Assembly (NCBI GenBank): GCA_016189965.1
Contig: JACPRL010000107.1
Span: forward strand, 1 to 15,822
DNA: 15,822 nucleotides
Direction: 5' to 3'
Source of the DNA: Acidobacteriota bacterium
GTDB lineage: Bacteria > Acidobacteriota > Terriglobia > Acidiferrales > 2-02-FULL-67-57
Shown: one piece after another, positions 14,276 to 15,822 of the stretch
Position numbering within the stretch: the stretch's first letter is position 1
How the letters are laid out: each line of letters opens with the position of its first letter
Made by a program: the position numbers and the translations under genes
The notes under the pieces: generated by a model
Database searches by the model: none
What the model was told of the DNA's origin: nothing
What the model saw: the letters and a program-made list of their open reading frames with translations, nothing else

Positions 14276-14342
14276 TGGAACCCTAAAGGGTTCCGCTACA
14301 ACGCGTGGCGCTCCCGTCGTAGCGGAAGGCTTCAGCCTTCCA
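14276..14342. repeat. Pair of inverted 24-bp REP-like palindromes
   Basis: Left unit 14276-14299 contains GGAACCCT-AA-AGGGTTCC and ends in GCTAC. Right unit 14319-14342 begins GTAGC and contains GGAAGGCT-TC-AGCCTTCC. The units also pair with each other through TTCCGCTAC / GTAGCGGAA, giving a BIME-like arrangement with a 19-bp spacer. Confidence 0.75.
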
Positions 14343-14372
14343 CTCGAACATTGCAATGGCTTCCAGGGGATT

Positions 14373-14394
14373 CCCGGCGGCGGGTGCCGCCGGG
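14373..14394. repeat. CCCGGCGGC palindrome, intergenic copy
   Basis: CCCGGCGGC (14373-14381), loop GGGT, GCCGCCGGG (14386-14394), followed by CTCGGCG. A related copy at 15637-15658 lies in the flavoprotein frame, with a matched change in both stem arms. Confidence 0.75.
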
Positions 14395-14467
14395 CTCGGC
14401 GTGTGGAGGTGGGGTGAAGCTCAAGCCCTGACCTGCGTTGCCGAGTTCTGCAATAGCTTCTAGTGAG

Positions 14468-14502
14468 CGGCGGCGATCCCACCGGGTCGCCGCCGTTTTT
14501 TT
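14468..14502 (+). terminator. Strong intrinsic terminator
   Basis: CGGCGGCGA (14468-14476) pairs with TCGCCGCCG (14487-14495), a perfect 9-bp GC stem with a 10-nt loop, followed by seven T residues (14496-14502). The orientation is plus. It may end transcripts from 13454-14218, and it means the downstream frame needs its own promoter. Confidence 0.85.
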
Positions 14503-14593
14503 GGTGCGTTTGCGTGGGGCGGGCATCTCTTATAGGGGTAGGCCCGGAATGCGCGAGCCACGAACCTTTTCCAAGCTGGGATAGAGTTGTTTT

Positions 14594-15822
14594 ATGAGAT
14601 GGCATTCCCAATCGGGTTCGATCTGGGATATGGGGCCGAGTTTCCCCGTGCTCGACGCGAACCGGCAGTCGTCCATCCCGGGGTTGTATCTGGCGGGCGA
14701 CGTGACGGGCACGCCGGACATCAAGGCAGCCATCAACACCGGAGCGGAGGTGGCGCGGCACCTGCTGCGGCAAGAGATTATCTGCAAGCCGCCGTGCGAT
14801 GCGCACGTCATCATCATCGGTGGGGGCCCGGCGGGGGTGAGCGCGGCGCTGGAGTTTGAGAAGGCCCTCCGGGAGGGCCGCTGGCCGCCAGAAGCAGGCA
14901 GACGACACACCTCAGGGGCTCCCCTCGACAAGCTCGGGGTCTCCGCTCCGTCGGAGGCCGTTCGGCCCCCGACGTCGCTTCGAAAAGCCCAAAGTTTTTC
15001 GGATGACCGTGATGTCGGGGCTAAAGCCCCGACCCCACCCCACACGGGCTACCTGCTGCTGGAGAAGAAGAAGCTCTTCGCCACCATCCACAGCTTCGCC
15101 AAGTGCAAGCCGCTGTTTTACGCCTCGACGGGCGCGCCGGATGTCCGAGGCGGGCTCTGGTGGGAAGAGATTGCGCCGGGGGCGGGCATCCAGAGCTGCG
15201 ACGTGCTGGCGGAGTGGGAGAAGCAACTGGCGGGCACCGACTTGAACGTGCGGCTGGGCGAGGCGGTCACCGACATCCAGAAGACGGACAAGTTCCGGAT
15301 AGTGACGCAGTCGGACGACGGCGGCAAGCGCAGCTACGTTTGCGACCGCGTCATCCTGTGCATCGGGAAGCTGATCTACCTGCTGAAGCTCGATGTCGGG
15401 GCCGAGGCGGAGCCGAAGGTTTTCTACGAGCCTCCCGAGCCGGGGAAGCTCCGCGACCGCGACGTGCTGGTGGTGGGCGGGACGAACGAGGCGCTGGAGA
15501 CGGCGCTGGCGCTGGCGGCAGAGAACCGGGTGACGCTGGCCTGCCCGCCGCGGAACAACGCGACCGGCAAAAGGCAGATTGGGCAGACAGGAATGTCTGC
15601 CCCACCGAGTGCAGAGGCTACGCGCCAAGAGGAGCTCCCGGTGGCAGGTGCCACCGGGCTCGGCGCGGGGGGAGAGAGGGCAACTGCCAAGGGGTGCGAG
15701 TTTCCCGATGCGGAGCCGGCGCTGGTAAAGGAACTGGAAGCGGCGATGGCGGCGGGGCGGCTGAACGTGCTAGCGGAGACGCGGGTCAGAGAAATGACGC
15801 CGGATGCGGTGGTGCTCAACAC
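14594..15822 (+). CDS. Thioredoxin-reductase-like FAD/NAD(P) flavoprotein, incomplete, with two in-frame repeat-derived segments
   Basis: The frame is open from ATG 14594 to the right edge (409 codons). Residues 14-60 (FPVLDANRQSSIPGLYLAGD, then VTGTPDIKAAINTGAEVARH) match the END of a thioredoxin-reductase-type FAD domain. Residues 71-90 are a new Rossmann start (HVIIIGGGPAGVSAALEFEK), continued at 153-265 (YLLLEKKKLFATIHSFAK to DRVILCIGK). Residues 288-318 are the NAD(P) Rossmann motif (RDVLVVGGTNEALETALALA). Two segments, about residues 91-151 and 320-368, do not fit this fold and are built from palindromic repeats found elsewhere in the window. The protein starts mid-domain with no good Shine-Dalgarno sequence and a stop 12 bases before the ATG, so the gene may be 5'-truncated or one of a two-module family with the first module lost. 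It could also be a decaying gene, but no stop or frameshift is seen. Confidence 0.75.
   Translation, partial: MRWHSQSGSIWDMGPSFPVLDANRQSSIPGLYLAGDVTGTPDIKAAINTGAEVARHLLRQEIICKPPCDAHVIIIGGGPAGVSAALEFEKALREGRWPPEAGRRHTSGAPLDKLGVSAPSEAVRPPTSLRKAQSFSDDRDVGAKAPTPPHTGYLLLEKKKLFATIHSFAKCKPLFYASTGAPDVRGGLWWEEIAPGAGIQSCDVLAEWEKQLAGTDLNVRLGEAVTDIQKTDKFRIVTQSDDGGKRSYVCDRVILCIGKLIYLLKLDVGAEAEPKVFYEPPEPGKLRDRDVLVVGGTNEALETALALAAENRVTLACPPRNNATGKRQIGQTGMSAPPSAEATRQEELPVAGATGLGAGGERATAKGCEFPDAEPALVKELEAAMAAGRLNVLAETRVREMTPDAVVLN
14863..15033. repeat. Palindromic repeat segment inside the flavoprotein frame (segment 1)
   Basis: It contains GGCCCTCC-G-GGAGGGCC (14863-14879) at its left end and GTCGGGGC-TAAA-GCCCCGAC (15014-15033) near its right end, with a CCCCTCGACAAGCTCGGGG stretch between. 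The translation is low-complexity and Ser/Pro/Arg-rich and interrupts the first Rossmann unit between its first helix and second strand. Confidence 0.65.
15582..15601. repeat. GGCAGACA...TGTCTGCC palindrome, coding copy
   Basis: GGCAGACAGGAATGTCTGCC is identical to the intergenic copy at 6678-6697. Here it is read in frame as part of GQTGMSAP in segment 2 of the flavoprotein. Confidence 0.85.
15637..15658. repeat. CCCGGTGGC palindrome, coding copy
   Basis: CCCGGTGGC (15637-15645), loop AGGT, GCCACCGGG (15650-15658), followed by CTCGGCG as in the intergenic copy at 14373. It is read in frame as LPVAGATGLG. Confidence 0.8.

Larger units (their letters stand above)
14219..14593. other. Gene-free tract of dispersed palindromic repeats
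   Basis: About 375 bp without a convincing gene. From left to right it holds a CCACAGAGGCACAGAG element, a pair of inverted 24-bp palindromes, a CCCGGCGGC palindrome and a strong terminator. A short minus-strand open frame (14332-14526, 64 codons) has no Shine-Dalgarno sequence and runs through the repeats. The last 90 bp before the next open frame hold no recognisable element. Confidence 0.7.

Noticed and set aside
14332..14526. Small minus-strand open frame (64 codons) starting MPAPRKRTKK
   Set aside because: It crosses a terminator and palindromic repeats, has no Shine-Dalgarno sequence and no recognised domain. A real small basic protein cannot be excluded, but support is too weak.
1..15822. 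tRNA, rRNA or replication origin
   Set aside because: I saw no tRNA-like cloverleaf with a conserved TTCGA arm, no rRNA stretches and no DnaA-box cluster. A covariance search would settle this.

Overview
The window is about 15.8 kb of GC-rich bacterial chromosome. The gene mix suggests an Acidobacteriota-type genome: a PknB-like kinase fused to a TolB/FlgO-like domain and TPRs, a DUF4382 lipoprotein, DUF1059, an exported DUF1264 protein, and many short palindromic intergenic repeats. This is inference from gene content; no rRNA or other phylogenetic marker is present.

Layout. 1-421 holds the tail of an unidentified gene and a small excisionase-type HTH protein. 443-2024 (minus) holds a stand-alone Lrp/AsnC ligand-binding domain protein and the first of two metallo-beta-lactamase-fold hydrolases with a C-terminal PilZ domain. 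2217-2765 (minus) is an exported DUF1264 protein. 2833-4628 (minus) is a tight four-gene operon that looks like a phage-type lysis cassette: GH73 muramidase, small lipoprotein, 68-aa protein and two-TM holin-like protein. 4629-5261 is non-coding and lower in GC, with simple repeats and a 121-bp nested inverted repeat. 5262-6648 (plus) carries an exported glycine-zipper protein and a LuxR/NarL regulator with a degenerate receiver. 6725-8875 (minus) is the kinase, divergent from the second MBL-PilZ gene (9201-10502, plus). The region between them has a consensus promoter, an 11-bp-arm palindrome and a structured leader. 10583-14218 holds a membrane-anchored coiled-coil protein, a DUF4382 lipoprotein, a 58-aa DUF1059 protein (minus) and an exported tandem alpha/beta-barrel protein. 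14219-14593 is a gene-free tract of palindromic repeats ending in a strong terminator. From 14594 to the right edge an open frame encodes a thioredoxin-reductase-like flavoprotein, unfinished at the edge.

How it may work together. Signalling genes dominate: two c-di-GMP-type PilZ hydrolases (61% identical over the first 250 residues by hand count, with c-di-GMP motifs at identical residue numbers), a Ser/Thr kinase, a LuxR regulator and a RAM-domain protein. The most unusual observation is the last gene. It carries two in-frame segments that do not fit the flavoprotein fold and consist of the same palindromic repeats found between genes here (one 20-bp palindrome is identical at 6678 and 15582; another recurs with a compensatory stem change at 14373 and 15637). 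This resembles the in-frame palindromic elements known from Rickettsia and suggests that dispersed repeats here can enter genes while keeping the frame open.
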